DNA of 14,162 bases. Origin: Leptospirillum sp. (lineage in GTDB: Bacteria; Nitrospirota; Leptospirillia; Leptospirillales; Leptospirillaceae). Within the stretch, counting starts at the first letter, position 1. The number at the start of each line of letters is the position of its first letter. The DNA lies in NCBI GenBank assembly GCA_027343785.1, contig DAHWKF010000130.1:1-14162 (forward strand), written 5' to 3'. The notes under the pieces are model-generated. The model saw nothing but the letters and a program-made list of their open reading frames with translations. It had not been told where the DNA came from and did no database searches. Below, piece after piece: positions 6,347-13,414 of this stretch. The translations under genes and the position numbers were made by a program.

Positions 6347-7285
6347 TCAGAGCGCCAGATATTTTTCCATCGAAAAGTAACGTTCATAACTGTCACAGAT
6401 GATCGTGACGACATGACTCCCGGGAGGAAGTTCACGGGCCATCATGATGGCCCCCGCCACATTGGCCCCCGAAGACATGCCCGCCATGATTCCTTCTTCG
6501 CGGGAAAGCCGGCGCATCATGTCGATCGCCGTCCGGTCGTCGATCAATTCGATTCTATCACAAACCCCACGGTCGAAGATCTTGGGAACAAAGCCCGCCC
6601 CTATTCCCTGTATACGGTGCGGACCGGGGCTTCCTCCGGACAGGACGGCACTGGAAGCCGGTTCAAGACCCCATATCCGCACGGAAGGATGTCGCTCCTT
6701 CAGGAATCTTCCCACCCCGGTGATCGTCCCGCCGGTTCCCACCCCCGCAACAAAACCGTCGGGAGGCCGGCCCAGCTGTTCGACGATTTCCGGTCCTGTC
6801 GTGCGGTAATGGGCTTCCGGGTTGGCGGGATTGTCGAACTGGCGGGGCATGAAAGATCCCGGACGCTCCCGGACCATCGCCTCCGCACGCTGGATGGCAC
6901 CTGCCATCCCTTCCCGTGCCGGGGTCAGCTCAACCTCCGCCCCCAGGGCCTTCAGATGATGGACGCGTTCCTGGCTCACCCCTTCCGGCATGACAATGAT
7001 GACAGGATACCCTTTGATCACGCCGATCTGGGCGAGAGCGATTCCCGTATTGCCGCTGGTCGCCTCCACGATGCAACCACCCGGTGCCAGTTCCCCGTTT
7101 CGCTCCGCCTGTTCGATCATATAGCGGGCCGGCCTGTCCTTGACCGATCCTCCCAGATTCCGGGATTCCAGCTTGACCCAGATATTCCGGTCAAGGCCCC
7201 GGGTGAGAGCGTCAAGAGAAACCATCGGGGTGTGTCCGATCAGCTGTTCGAGCGTCGAGGTCTCACGCCCCGGAGGAACGACCAC
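6347..7285 (-). CDS. cysK: cysteine synthase / O-acetylserine sulfhydrylase family
   Basis: This is a PLP fold type II enzyme of about 312 residues. Motifs are LIGHTPMVSL near the N-terminus, the PLP lysine K49 in GGSVKDRPA, the substrate loop ATSGNTG (75-81), GVGTGGTITG and HRIQGIGAGFVP. The last is typical of CysK-type enzymes using O-acetylserine rather than mycobacterial CysM. Sulfide would be the classical sulfur source; in this operon a carrier thiocarboxylate is a plausible alternative (inference). No in-frame ATG fits: the nearest ones lie well inside thiS. The best start is GTG at 7285, six bases after a GGGGGGA run; GTG at 7291 is the alternative. The gene therefore overlaps the 3' end of thiS by about 23 nt. 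Confidence 0.86.
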   Translation of the reverse strand: MVVPPGRETSTLEQLIGHTPMVSLDALTRGLDRNIWVKLESRNLGGSVKDRPARYMIEQAERNGELAPGGCIVEATSGNTGIALAQIGVIKGYPVIIVMPEGVSQERVHHLKALGAEVELTPAREGMAGAIQRAEAMVRERPGSFMPRQFDNPANPEAHYRTTGPEIVEQLGRPPDGFVAGVGTGGTITGVGRFLKERHPSVRIWGLEPASSAVLSGGSPGPHRIQGIGAGFVPKIFDRGVCDRIELIDDRTAIDMMRRLSREEGIMAGMSSGANVAGAIMMARELPPGSHVVTIICDSYERYFSMEKYLAL

Positions 7286-7493
7286 GCACACTCCCCCCGC
7301 CCATAAAGAACAGGATTTCCACTTCATCGTCTCCGTGAAGTTTCGTGGCGTCCCACTCTTCCCGGTCGACAATCCGGCCGTTGTGTTCCACGGAAACAAG
7401 CGCCGGATCAAAACCTTTCTGCTGGAGAAGTTGCAGGAGGGACAATCCTTCCTTCACCTCTTCCGGTTTTCCGTTTACCTGTATCATGGCCAT
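7263..7493 (-). CDS. thiS: ThiS-like sulfur carrier with nine-residue tail after Gly-Gly-Gly
   Basis: This 76-residue ubiquitin-fold carrier has the ThiS pattern: IQVNGK start, the L-L-Q-L-L helix, VEHNGRIVDREEW, and a DGDEVEIL-like end reading GDDEVEILFFMGGG. ThiS proteins normally stop at the glycines, where a thiocarboxylate is formed for thiazole synthesis. Here the frame continues for SVRGRSSGA before TGA, a stretch that also carries the cysK start. The extension would block activation unless removed. The ATG at 7493 begins 4 nt after the ahcY stop; an ATG at 7487 would give 74 residues. No thiG, thiH or other thiamine gene is nearby, so the carrier may serve sulfur amino acid synthesis instead (inference from context). 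Confidence 0.84.
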   Translation of the reverse strand: MAMIQVNGKPEEVKEGLSLLQLLQQKGFDPALVSVEHNGRIVDREEWDATKLHGDDEVEILFFMGGGSVRGRSSGA

Positions 7494-7497
7494 TTCG

Positions 7498-8754
7498 TCA
7501 GGTCCCAATCTCCCAGGCCGCCAGATATTCCTTCTGTTCCGACGTCAGTCTCTCGATCTGTACGCCCAGCGCTTCAAGTTTTCTGGAAGCGATCTCCTGG
7601 TCCACCTCGGCCGGCAGGGTCAAAACGTCCTTGGACAGCTTGTTCTTGTGACGAACGAGATAGGCGGCACCCAGCGCCTGGTTCGCGAAGCTCATGTCCA
7701 TCACCTGGGCGGGATGGCCTTCGGCAGCGGCCAGATTGATCAGGCGCCCCTCTCCCAGGACCATAATCTTCCGGCCATCTTTCGTCACATACTCCTCGAC
7801 GAAATCACGCAGGACCGATTTTGAAACCGAGATGGATTCAAGGTACGGGATATTGATTTCAACATTGAAATGCCCGGAATTGCAGACGATAGCCCCATCC
7901 TTCATGTTGTCGAACGCGTCATTTCCGACAACATGGATATTGCCCGTCACGGTTATGAAAAAATCTCCGAGAGGAGCAGCCTTGGCCATCGGCATGACAT
8001 GATAGCCATCCATGACGGCCTCCAGGGCCTTGACCGGGTCGATTTCCGTCACGATGACGCGCGCTCCCAGCCCCTGGGCTCTCCGCGCGATTCCCCTGCC
8101 ACACCATCCGTATCCGGCAATGACAACGGTAGAGCCGGCAAAAAGCCGGTTGGTCGCCCGCATGATTCCGTCGAGGGTGGACTGGCCGGTTCCGTACCGG
8201 TTATCGAAAAGGTGTTTTGTCTGGGAATCGTTGATCGCGATGACCGGGAACCCCAGAACACCTTTCTGGGCCATGCTCTTGAGACGGATCACGCCCGTGG
8301 TGGTTTCTTCCGTCCCCCCCAGCATCTGCTTGACCCAGTCCGGATAACGGCTGTGAAGGGTAGAAACCAGATCCGCACCGTCATCCATTGTCACATGCGG
8401 TTTTTTGTCCAGGACGGCATGGATATGGCGGTAATAGGTGTCATTGTCCTCTCCCTTGATCGCATAGACCGAAATTCCTTCGTTCACGACCAGGGAAGCC
8501 GCCACGTCGTCCTGGGTACTCAGAGGGTTCGAGGCGCAAAGACTGACCTCCGCTCCGCCGGCCTTGAGCGCTTTCATGAGGTTGGCCGTCTCCGTTGTCA
8601 CATGAAGACACGCAGACAGCCGAATCCCCGCCAAAGGTTTGTCGCGGGCAAAATCCGCGGCGATTTTCCGGAGAACCGGCATGTCTCTCTCGGCCCAGGC
8701 AATCCTGTGAGCCCCGCTTTTTGCCAGATCACGATTCTTGATATCAGATTCCAT
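7498..8754 (-). CDS. ahcY: adenosylhomocysteinase (S-adenosylhomocysteine hydrolase)
   Basis: The 418-residue enzyme splits S-adenosylhomocysteine into homocysteine and adenosine, using bound NAD. Landmarks are the substrate histidine H51 in HVTTETANL, D125 in MDDGADL, E150 in GGTEETTTG, K180 and D184 in SQTKHLFDN, and the NAD loop GYGWCG (214-219). It ends shortly after LTSEQKEYL, at AAWEIGT. It therefore lacks the longer C-terminal Lys/Tyr extension of many bacterial and eukaryotic enzymes and matches the short archaeal/Thermotoga-like form. The ATG at 8754 has AAGGG about nine bases upstream. It follows metK by 70 nt with no terminator visible, and together they close the methylation cycle except for methionine synthase, which is not in the window. 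Confidence 0.95.
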   Translation of the reverse strand: MESDIKNRDLAKSGAHRIAWAERDMPVLRKIAADFARDKPLAGIRLSACLHVTTETANLMKALKAGGAEVSLCASNPLSTQDDVAASLVVNEGISVYAIKGEDNDTYYRHIHAVLDKKPHVTMDDGADLVSTLHSRYPDWVKQMLGGTEETTTGVIRLKSMAQKGVLGFPVIAINDSQTKHLFDNRYGTGQSTLDGIMRATNRLFAGSTVVIAGYGWCGRGIARRAQGLGARVIVTEIDPVKALEAVMDGYHVMPMAKAAPLGDFFITVTGNIHVVGNDAFDNMKDGAIVCNSGHFNVEINIPYLESISVSKSVLRDFVEEYVTKDGRKIMVLGEGRLINLAAAEGHPAQVMDMSFANQALGAAYLVRHKNKLSKDVLTLPAEVDQEIASRKLEALGVQIERLTSEQKEYLAAWEIGT

Positions 8755-8824
8755 TACGCCTGCCCTTCTGTTGTTCTGGTGATCGTATCAATTGTGCCTG
8801 GATGGCAGACAATCGGGACACCCG

Positions 8825-9982
8825 TCATGCCCGACGCTCGGCCTCCCGCTTGAGGGGTTCGACCATATCCAGCTTTTCCCAGGTAAAGTCTTCCTCGTTT
8901 CGGCCGAAATGACCGTATGCAGCCGTCTTCCGGTAAATAGGGCGACGAAGTTTCAGATGATTGATGATACCCAGCGGCGTCATCGGAAAAAGCTCCCGGA
9001 CACAATCCGAAATGATTTCATCCGCGAGAATGGATGTCCCCTGGGAATCGACCAGAACGGAGACCGGGTCCCGGACCCCGATGGCATAAGCCAGCTGGAC
9101 CTCGCAACGCCTGGCCAGCCCGGCGCCAACAATGTTCTTCGCAATATAACGGGCCATATAGCAGGCCGAACGGTCGACCTTCGTCGGATCCTTTCCGGAA
9201 AAGGCACCGCCACCATGGCGACCCCATCCGCCGTATGAATCAACGATGATCTTTCTTCCCGTCAGCCCCGCATCCCCCATCGGCCCGCCTGTCACGAACC
9301 TTCCAGTGGGATTGATGTGAAAGACGATCTGATCGGGATCGACCAGATGATCCGGCAACACCGGACGCACGACCTTTTCCAGAATGTCGTTGCGGATTTC
9401 TTCCTGCGAAATTTCCGGCGCATGCTGGGTCGACAGGACAACCGTATCAACTCCTACCGGAACATTGTCGACATAGCGTAATGTGACCTGGGATTTCCCG
9501 TCCGGACGAAGGTACGGAAGAATGCCCGCCTTTCTGACATTGCTGAGCTGACGGGTCAGTCGGTGGGCCAGAAGAATCGGCATGGGCATGAGCTCTTCGG
9601 TCTCGTCGGTGGCCATGCCGAACATGAGGCCCTGGTCCCCCGCCCCTCCCGTATCCACACCCATGGAAATGTCCGGAGACTGCGAATGCACCGCCGTCAG
9701 GACAGAGCATGTCTTGTAGTCAAACCCGAAAGCGGCATCGGTATAACCGATGTCCTTGATGACCTCCCGCGCGATGTCGTCATAGGCCGTATTGTGCTTG
9801 GCTGTGATTTCTCCGGCGATCATGACGATTCCCGTGGTGGTGAGAGTCTCACAGGCCACACGGGCCATGGGATCCTGGGAGAGAATCGCGTCCAGGATGC
9901 CATCGGAAATCTGGTCGCATATTTTGTCCGGATGACCTTCGGTAACGGATTCGGATGTAAACAGAAAAGAAGATCGGCCCAT
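8825..9982 (-). CDS. metK: S-adenosylmethionine synthetase
   Basis: The 385-residue cytosolic enzyme makes SAM from methionine and ATP. The expected motifs are all present: TSESVTEGHPDK at the start, GAGDQG, and the glycine-rich P-loop-like GGGAFSGKDPTKVDRSA. The length is normal for MetK. The ATG at 9982 is preceded by GGGAGGA with a seven-base spacer, a strong ribosome site. The gene is first in the operon, behind a leader of about 145 nt holding a SAM-II-like aptamer and an intrinsic terminator, so its product would repress its own transcription. Confidence 0.97.
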   Translation of the reverse strand: MGRSSFLFTSESVTEGHPDKICDQISDGILDAILSQDPMARVACETLTTTGIVMIAGEITAKHNTAYDDIAREVIKDIGYTDAAFGFDYKTCSVLTAVHSQSPDISMGVDTGGAGDQGLMFGMATDETEELMPMPILLAHRLTRQLSNVRKAGILPYLRPDGKSQVTLRYVDNVPVGVDTVVLSTQHAPEISQEEIRNDILEKVVRPVLPDHLVDPDQIVFHINPTGRFVTGGPMGDAGLTGRKIIVDSYGGWGRHGGGAFSGKDPTKVDRSACYMARYIAKNIVGAGLARRCEVQLAYAIGVRDPVSVLVDSQGTSILADEIISDCVRELFPMTPLGIINHLKLRRPIYRKTAAYGHFGRNEEDFTWEKLDMVEPLKREAERRA

Positions 9983-10013
9983 TCTTGGGTCCTCCCGCTG
10001 ACAATATCAGGAC

Positions 10014-10045
10014 AAAAAAAAACCCGGTGCGCGAGCACAGGGTTT
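10014..10045 (-). terminator. rho-independent terminator (attenuator) in the metK leader
   Basis: On the minus strand the stem reads AAACCC-T-GTGC, loop TCGC, GCAC-C-GGGTTT, a ten-pair hairpin with one T/C mismatch, followed by a run of T (complement of A at 10014-10022). It lies downstream of the promoter and aptamer and upstream of the metK ribosome site, so it acts as an attenuator. Readthrough from icd is already handled by a separate terminator. Confidence 0.87.
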
Positions 10046-10065
10046 ACTATCAAACAACGAGTAAA
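10043..10065 (-). promoter_or_regulatory. candidate anti-terminator hairpin
   Basis: TTTACT (minus strand, complement of 10060-10065) can pair perfectly with AGTAAA (complement of 10043-10048), with an 11-nt loop. The AGTAAA arm shares its AAA with the first bases of the terminator stem, so the two hairpins compete. It sits between the aptamer and the terminator, where an expression platform would be expected. Function is inferred from geometry alone. Confidence 0.45.
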
Positions 10066-10070
10066 TGGCC

Positions 10071-10126
10071 TGGACTTTTAGCACTTTTTTTAGGTGGTTG
10101 CAATATACCTCAAATCAATCCACCCT
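10071..10126 (-). ncRNA. SAM-II (SAM_alpha) riboswitch aptamer
   Basis: On the minus strand P1 is GGTGG (complement of 10120-10124) pairing with CCACC (complement of 10093-10097). The loop carries the conserved TGATTT and TTGCAA blocks separated by 8 nt. After P1 come TAAAAAAAGT and then GCTAAAAG, the conserved 3' block, followed by TCC. In the known SAM-II pseudoknot, loop bases pair with this 3' segment. Here the GC of TTGCAA can pair with the GC of GCTAAA, and GG in the loop (GAGG) with CC in the 3' TCC, where the crystallised metX-type aptamer has CC and GG, so the pairing covaries. The promoter sits immediately upstream, placing the transcript start at about the first P1 base, as expected for this compact class. 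It precedes metK, an expected target. Confidence 0.84.
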
Positions 10127-10134
10127 GCATTTTT

Positions 10135-10164
10135 ACGATATGTCCTGACTCTCCCCGATGTCAA
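10135..10164 (-). promoter_or_regulatory. sigma-70-type promoter for the metK operon
   Basis: The minus strand has TTGACA (complement of 10159-10164), an 18-bp spacer and TATCGT (complement of 10135-10140). The -35 is perfect and the -10 matches four of six. Initiation would fall near 10128, just ahead of the riboswitch P1 stem. The -35 lies four bases past the T-tract of the icd terminator. Confidence 0.72.
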
Positions 10165-10167
10165 GTG

Positions 10168-10213
10168 AAAAATCCGGAAAGGGAAAGGAGCCATATCCTC
10201 CCCCTCATCCGGA
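10168..10213 (-). terminator. rho-independent terminator of icd
   Basis: The minus strand has TCCGGA (complement of 10208-10213) pairing with a second TCCGGA (complement of 10173-10178). An inner stem has AGGG and GGAG against CTCC and CCCT, with small internal loops and the loop GATATGG. It ends in TTTTT. It begins about 10 nt after the icd stop codon and ends directly before the metK promoter. Confidence 0.78.
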
Positions 10214-10222
10214 CAGAAAGGT

Positions 10223-11473
10223 TTACATATTGCGAATGATTTCCGACCCGAACTCCGAGCACTTGAGTTCGGTCGCGCCGTCCATCTGACGCGCAAAATC
10301 GTAGGTGACCCGCTTTTTGTCAACGGAACCCCGGATTCCCTTGACGATCAAATCCGCCGCTTCGGTCCATCCCATATATCGGAACATCATTTCACCGGAC
10401 AAAATGACGGCACCGGGGTTGACCTTGTCCAGATTCGCGTATTTCGGGGCCGTTCCATGGGTGGCTTCGAATCCGGCCGCACCGGATTCATAATTGATAT
10501 TGGCTCCGGGCGCGATCCCGATTCCGCCAACCTGTGCGGCGAGGGCATCCGACAGATAATCCCCGTTGAGATTCAGCGTGGCGATGACGTCATATTCCGC
10601 CGGTCTCAGCAGAATCTTCTGCAGAAAAGCGTCCGCGATCTCATCCTTGATCAGCAGTTTACCCGAAGGGGCGTTACCGCCGCATTCCTCCCAAGAAACC
10701 GTCTTGTCCCCGAACTCTTCCTTGGCCAGTTCGTATCCCCACTTGCGGAAATACCCTTCGGTGAATTTCATGATATTTCCCTTGTGCACCAGCGTCACGC
10801 TTTTCCGGTTGTTCGCCAGGGCGTAACGGATCGCGGAACGGACAAGCCGTTTTGTCCCCTCTTCCGATACCGGCTTGATACCGATACTGGCGGTTTTCGG
10901 AAAGCGGATCTTTTTCATGATATTCGCTTTTTCAAACACCTTGTACAGTTCGGCGATCACCGGATCTCCGGTTGGCCATTCGATACCGGCATAGATGTCT
11001 TCGGTGTTCTCCCGAAAGATGATCATGTCGACCAACTCCGGATGCTTGACGGGACTGGGCGACCCGAACCAGGACACCGGGCGGACACAGGCGTACAGAT
11101 CCAGCTCCTGACGTAACGCGACGTTGATACTGCGGATACCGCCTCCGACCGGAGTGGTCAGGGGTCCCTTGATCGCCACCAGAAATTCCCGGTAGGCGTT
11201 CAGGGTGTCTTCAGGAAGCCAGGTGTTGGGCCCATAAACCTCGTTGGCTTTTTCTCCGGCATACACTTCGAACCAGACCACTTTTTTCTTGCCCTTGTAG
11301 GCTTTTTCGACAGCGGCGTCGAACACGCGCACGGAAGCGTTCCAGATATCCTGTCCCGTTCCGTCACCGGCGATGAACGGAACAATCGGATGGTCCGGCA
11401 CAAGCAACTTCCCGTTCTTCATTTCGATTTTCTGGCCTTGCTTCGGTGGGGCGACTTTCTCGTAATTTGGCAT
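10223..11473 (-). CDS. icd: isocitrate dehydrogenase, NADP-type
   Basis: The 416-residue enzyme converts isocitrate to 2-oxoglutarate and CO2, or the reverse in a reductive TCA cycle. It aligns closely with the E. coli type: the GDGTG motif near residue 36, the substrate loop RSINVALRQELDLY, IFRENTEDIYAG, HKGNIMKFTEG, and the ending KCSEFGSEIIRNM. Residues that favour NADP in the E. coli enzyme are conserved: Lys-Tyr in HGTAPKYA, the Val of KVNPG, and Tyr/Arg in TYDFAR. The start ATG at 11473 has AAGGAG nine bases upstream, lying in a hairpin loop. It appears monocistronic, with its own terminator before metK. No clear promoter was found; an ATAATA about 40 bp upstream of the start is a weak -10 candidate. 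Confidence 0.95.
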   Translation of the reverse strand: MPNYEKVAPPKQGQKIEMKNGKLLVPDHPIVPFIAGDGTGQDIWNASVRVFDAAVEKAYKGKKKVVWFEVYAGEKANEVYGPNTWLPEDTLNAYREFLVAIKGPLTTPVGGGIRSINVALRQELDLYACVRPVSWFGSPSPVKHPELVDMIIFRENTEDIYAGIEWPTGDPVIAELYKVFEKANIMKKIRFPKTASIGIKPVSEEGTKRLVRSAIRYALANNRKSVTLVHKGNIMKFTEGYFRKWGYELAKEEFGDKTVSWEECGGNAPSGKLLIKDEIADAFLQKILLRPAEYDVIATLNLNGDYLSDALAAQVGGIGIAPGANINYESGAAGFEATHGTAPKYANLDKVNPGAVILSGEMMFRYMGWTEAADLIVKGIRGSVDKKRVTYDFARQMDGATELKCSEFGSEIIRNM

Positions 11474-11476
11474 TCC

Positions 11477-11496
11477 TCTTTACTCCTTCGTAAAGA
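11477..11496 (-). promoter_or_regulatory. hairpin presenting the icd ribosome binding site in its loop
   Basis: In the mRNA, TCTTTAC and GTAAAGA pair perfectly (7 bp) around the loop GAAGGA, which contains the Shine-Dalgarno core AAGGA. The hairpin ends four bases before the ATG. A second purine run AGAGGA touches the ATG and is too close to be the main site. Such a structure could tune icd translation; this is inference from sequence. Confidence 0.5.
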
Positions 11497-12437
11497 CACT
11501 CCAGTATTATGGCCGCTTCACAGCGAACGGCCCCGCACAGGCGCACGACCCCGCTTTGGCACGTTCTTCCTCGAACGTATTCCGTAGATCACGGGACGCC
11601 AGGCAACGCATCGGCTTTCAGAAAGACCCGATCGGGGATCAATATCAGATGGATTTCAGAAAGGTATCAGAACCATGTCCGGCAGATAGCCTCAATTCGC
11701 CGGACCTCCCGCATCTCGCTTTGTCCACTCCGGCACGCCGCACCCAACCGCCCAATGGCCATGCGAAGCCGATATCCACTCCGAACAGACCGGCATCTCA
11801 AGAGCCCTTATCAATGGATTCCTGCGATCTGACCGAATAGAGCGATAACGCACTTAGCGTGCGGATTCATGATAGTTTTTCATAAAACGCGACGGGTGTC
11901 CAGAGCAAAGATGACAGGGAAGAAATAAATCAATAATACCAAGTTGATATCAGGAGATTCGGGATCGTCTGTCCGAATTTATGACTGCCGCAGACAGGAA
12001 AAAAAATGGTAAGACTTGCGAATTCGCACATCAGAAAACCCGATAAGGGTTCGCATGGGAAATCGCGCGGGGACCAGACTTGGCGTATCCCAGATTCAGG
12101 CATATACGATCAGAGGATGCCAATGAGAAGAAAGGGTGACAATGCAAGATTTCTCAGGATGTTTCAGGGATCAGCACAGGCAAACGGCAGAAAGGTTCAA
12201 AAAGATCCATAACGACAATCATCAATCGGCGTTCTGAAGGCGAAAACGGAGAACATTGTGATCCCGACCCAAGCCTCGATCCCGGACGGGCTGACAACGG
12301 TCGAATACAAGGCCGTGGCCGCGGAGAGACCGGAGAGATGAGGCGGCCCGATTCGGCCCTCAACGCTCTGAAACTTCTCGAAAAGAAACTCGAAATATCG
12401 AATCCGGGACGTTCATGGAGATCAAGATTAAGGCTCC
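11497..12437. other. long intergenic region without a convincing gene
   Basis: I found no protein family or RNA gene here. Open frames on either strand are short and of improbable composition. A + strand stretch at about 12240-12350 reads briefly like protein (IVIPTQASIPDGL, then TTVEYKAVAAE) before a stop. A different frame continues as ALKLLEKKLEISNPG up to about 12410. This could be a decayed gene with a frameshift. Small hairpins occur: CGCAC/GTGCG at 11849-11863 and TTCGG/CCGAA near 11960-11980. The upstream part must contain the icd promoter. Confidence 0.5.
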
Positions 12438-12488
12438 CCATTCTCGCGAATGGCGTTTCCCTTCTCTGATTATTTAAGTATCTCAGAG
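12438..12488 (-). terminator. two hairpins after the PEP-CTERM gene, possible 3' end
   Basis: Directly after the stop, CTCTGA and TCAGAG pair (12464-12488) with a 13-nt loop. Next, CCATTC and GAATGG pair (12438-12453) around GCGA, a GNRA tetraloop in the minus-strand RNA. Neither has a following T-tract, so this would be a weak terminator or an RNA-stabilising 3' structure rather than a classical intrinsic terminator. Confidence 0.35.
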
Positions 12489-12489
12489 G

Positions 12490-13326
12490 TTAGGCTTGAA
12501 CCTTAATCCTCCGGGATCCTGTCCATCCGAACATTCCCAGGATTCCTGTTGCCATAAGCCATAATGTGGAAGGTTCGGGAGTGGCACTGACCGGAGTTTG
12601 TGAAAGGGGAGCCCCGATCGTAAAGGTTAAATCAGCTGAAGCATTGCCGGTAACATATCCAGAAAGGTCATCAGAATATGTGAGGAGGTAAGCATCACCC
12701 GCTACCGTTTGAAAAGTGAGGTCTGTTAGAAGGCCGCTTCCCGTCCCGAAATCATTCTGGGAGTAAGTTGCCAAGGAACCAGAAGGACCTGATACACTAA
12801 CTTGTAAAAAACTTGATCCGCCCTGTACGGACCCAGTATTTGAAAATGAAGCTTTAAAGGAAAGTGGAAGGCTGATCTCACTCCCATTTCCGGTAAAAAC
12901 TCCCGAAAAGTTAATACCACTCTCAGCATAAACTCCGTAATCTAAAGAGGACGGAAAGGTATTTGTTATGGAAACCGCATGATTAAAAGTGAGCACTCCT
13001 GTATTTGACAGATTGCCTTGGGTCGTAATATCAGAAATGATTTTTCCCTGGGATGTGGAATAGGAGTAGTTCTCAGTGTTAGTATCCGAAGTGCTTGGAT
13101 TGCCTTTATTACTTGCATAAACAGTTGTTGGTGAAGCTTCGGAACTATTGAAGGGAGATCCCGCCCCTCCATAGTAAGCAATCTTATTCGTGGTAGATGC
13201 CTGGAATTCCCAGCCGGTAAGATCCAGCATGGTTGCATTTGCATTTGATAGACGTATAAACAACGTTGAAATGATCAAGAAAACGAATAATCCACCATGT
13301 ACGCTGAACTTTCTGAAGCAGCTCAT
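12490..13326 (-). CDS. PEP-CTERM sorting-domain surface/secreted protein
   Basis: The 278-residue protein has a signal peptide (basic MSCFRK, hydrophobic core about 11-24, likely cleavage after ANA at 29-31). A Ser/Thr/Gly/Asn-rich beta-type body follows with many possible glycosylation sites and no recognised enzyme motif. It ends in a textbook PEP-CTERM signal: PEP at 250-252, hydrophobic segment about 254-269, then the basic RR at 272-273. Exosortase (EpsH/XrtA type) would recognise this tail and export the protein to the surface or matrix, usually in exopolysaccharide producers. No exosortase gene is in the window. The ATG at 13326 has GGGGAGGGGAG upstream. Its codons look more AT-rich than the operon's. 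A sigma-54 promoter lies 73 bp upstream. The exact function is unknown. Confidence 0.88.
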   Translation of the reverse strand: MSCFRKFSVHGGLFVFLIISTLFIRLSNANATMLDLTGWEFQASTTNKIAYYGGAGSPFNSSEASPTTVYASNKGNPSTSDTNTENYSYSTSQGKIISDITTQGNLSNTGVLTFNHAVSITNTFPSSLDYGVYAESGINFSGVFTGNGSEISLPLSFKASFSNTGSVQGGSSFLQVSVSGPSGSLATYSQNDFGTGSGLLTDLTFQTVAGDAYLLTYSDDLSGYVTGNASADLTFTIGAPLSQTPVSATPEPSTLWLMATGILGMFGWTGSRRIKVQA

Positions 13327-13398
13327 CTCCCCTCCCCGGTGTCGAATTATATTTCTCTGCTACCTTTCTTTGATGCTCAATCAATCATTTTTAAGAAA

Positions 13399-13414
13399 TG
13401 CAACTTGAGTGCCA
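13399..13414 (-). promoter_or_regulatory. sigma-54 (RpoN) -24/-12 promoter of the PEP-CTERM gene
   Basis: The minus strand reads TGGCAC-TCAAG-TTGCA followed by T, an exact fit to the TGGCAC-N5-TTGCW consensus with the correct spacing. Initiation would fall near 13388, leaving a leader of about 60 nt. Sigma-54 promoters with the PrsK/PrsR two-component system are known for PEP-CTERM genes in several bacteria. An activator binding site is therefore expected upstream. Confidence 0.85.

Noticed and set aside
8755..8824. Possible SAH riboswitch or separate promoter ahead of ahcY
   Set aside because: The 70-nt gap shows no conserved SAH aptamer blocks and no convincing promoter or terminator; ahcY is better read as part of the metK transcript.
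6236..8853. + strand frames opposite cysK, thiS and ahcY
   Set aside because: Antisense shadows with low-complexity Arg/Pro-rich translations and no ribosome sites.
9983..10222. SAM-I or SAM/SAH type aptamer
   Set aside because: The SAM-I core and its four-way junction are absent; the conserved blocks fit SAM-II instead.
11509..12441. Short frames on both strands in the 1-kb gap
   Set aside because: Improbable amino acid composition, no good ribosome sites and no recognised families.
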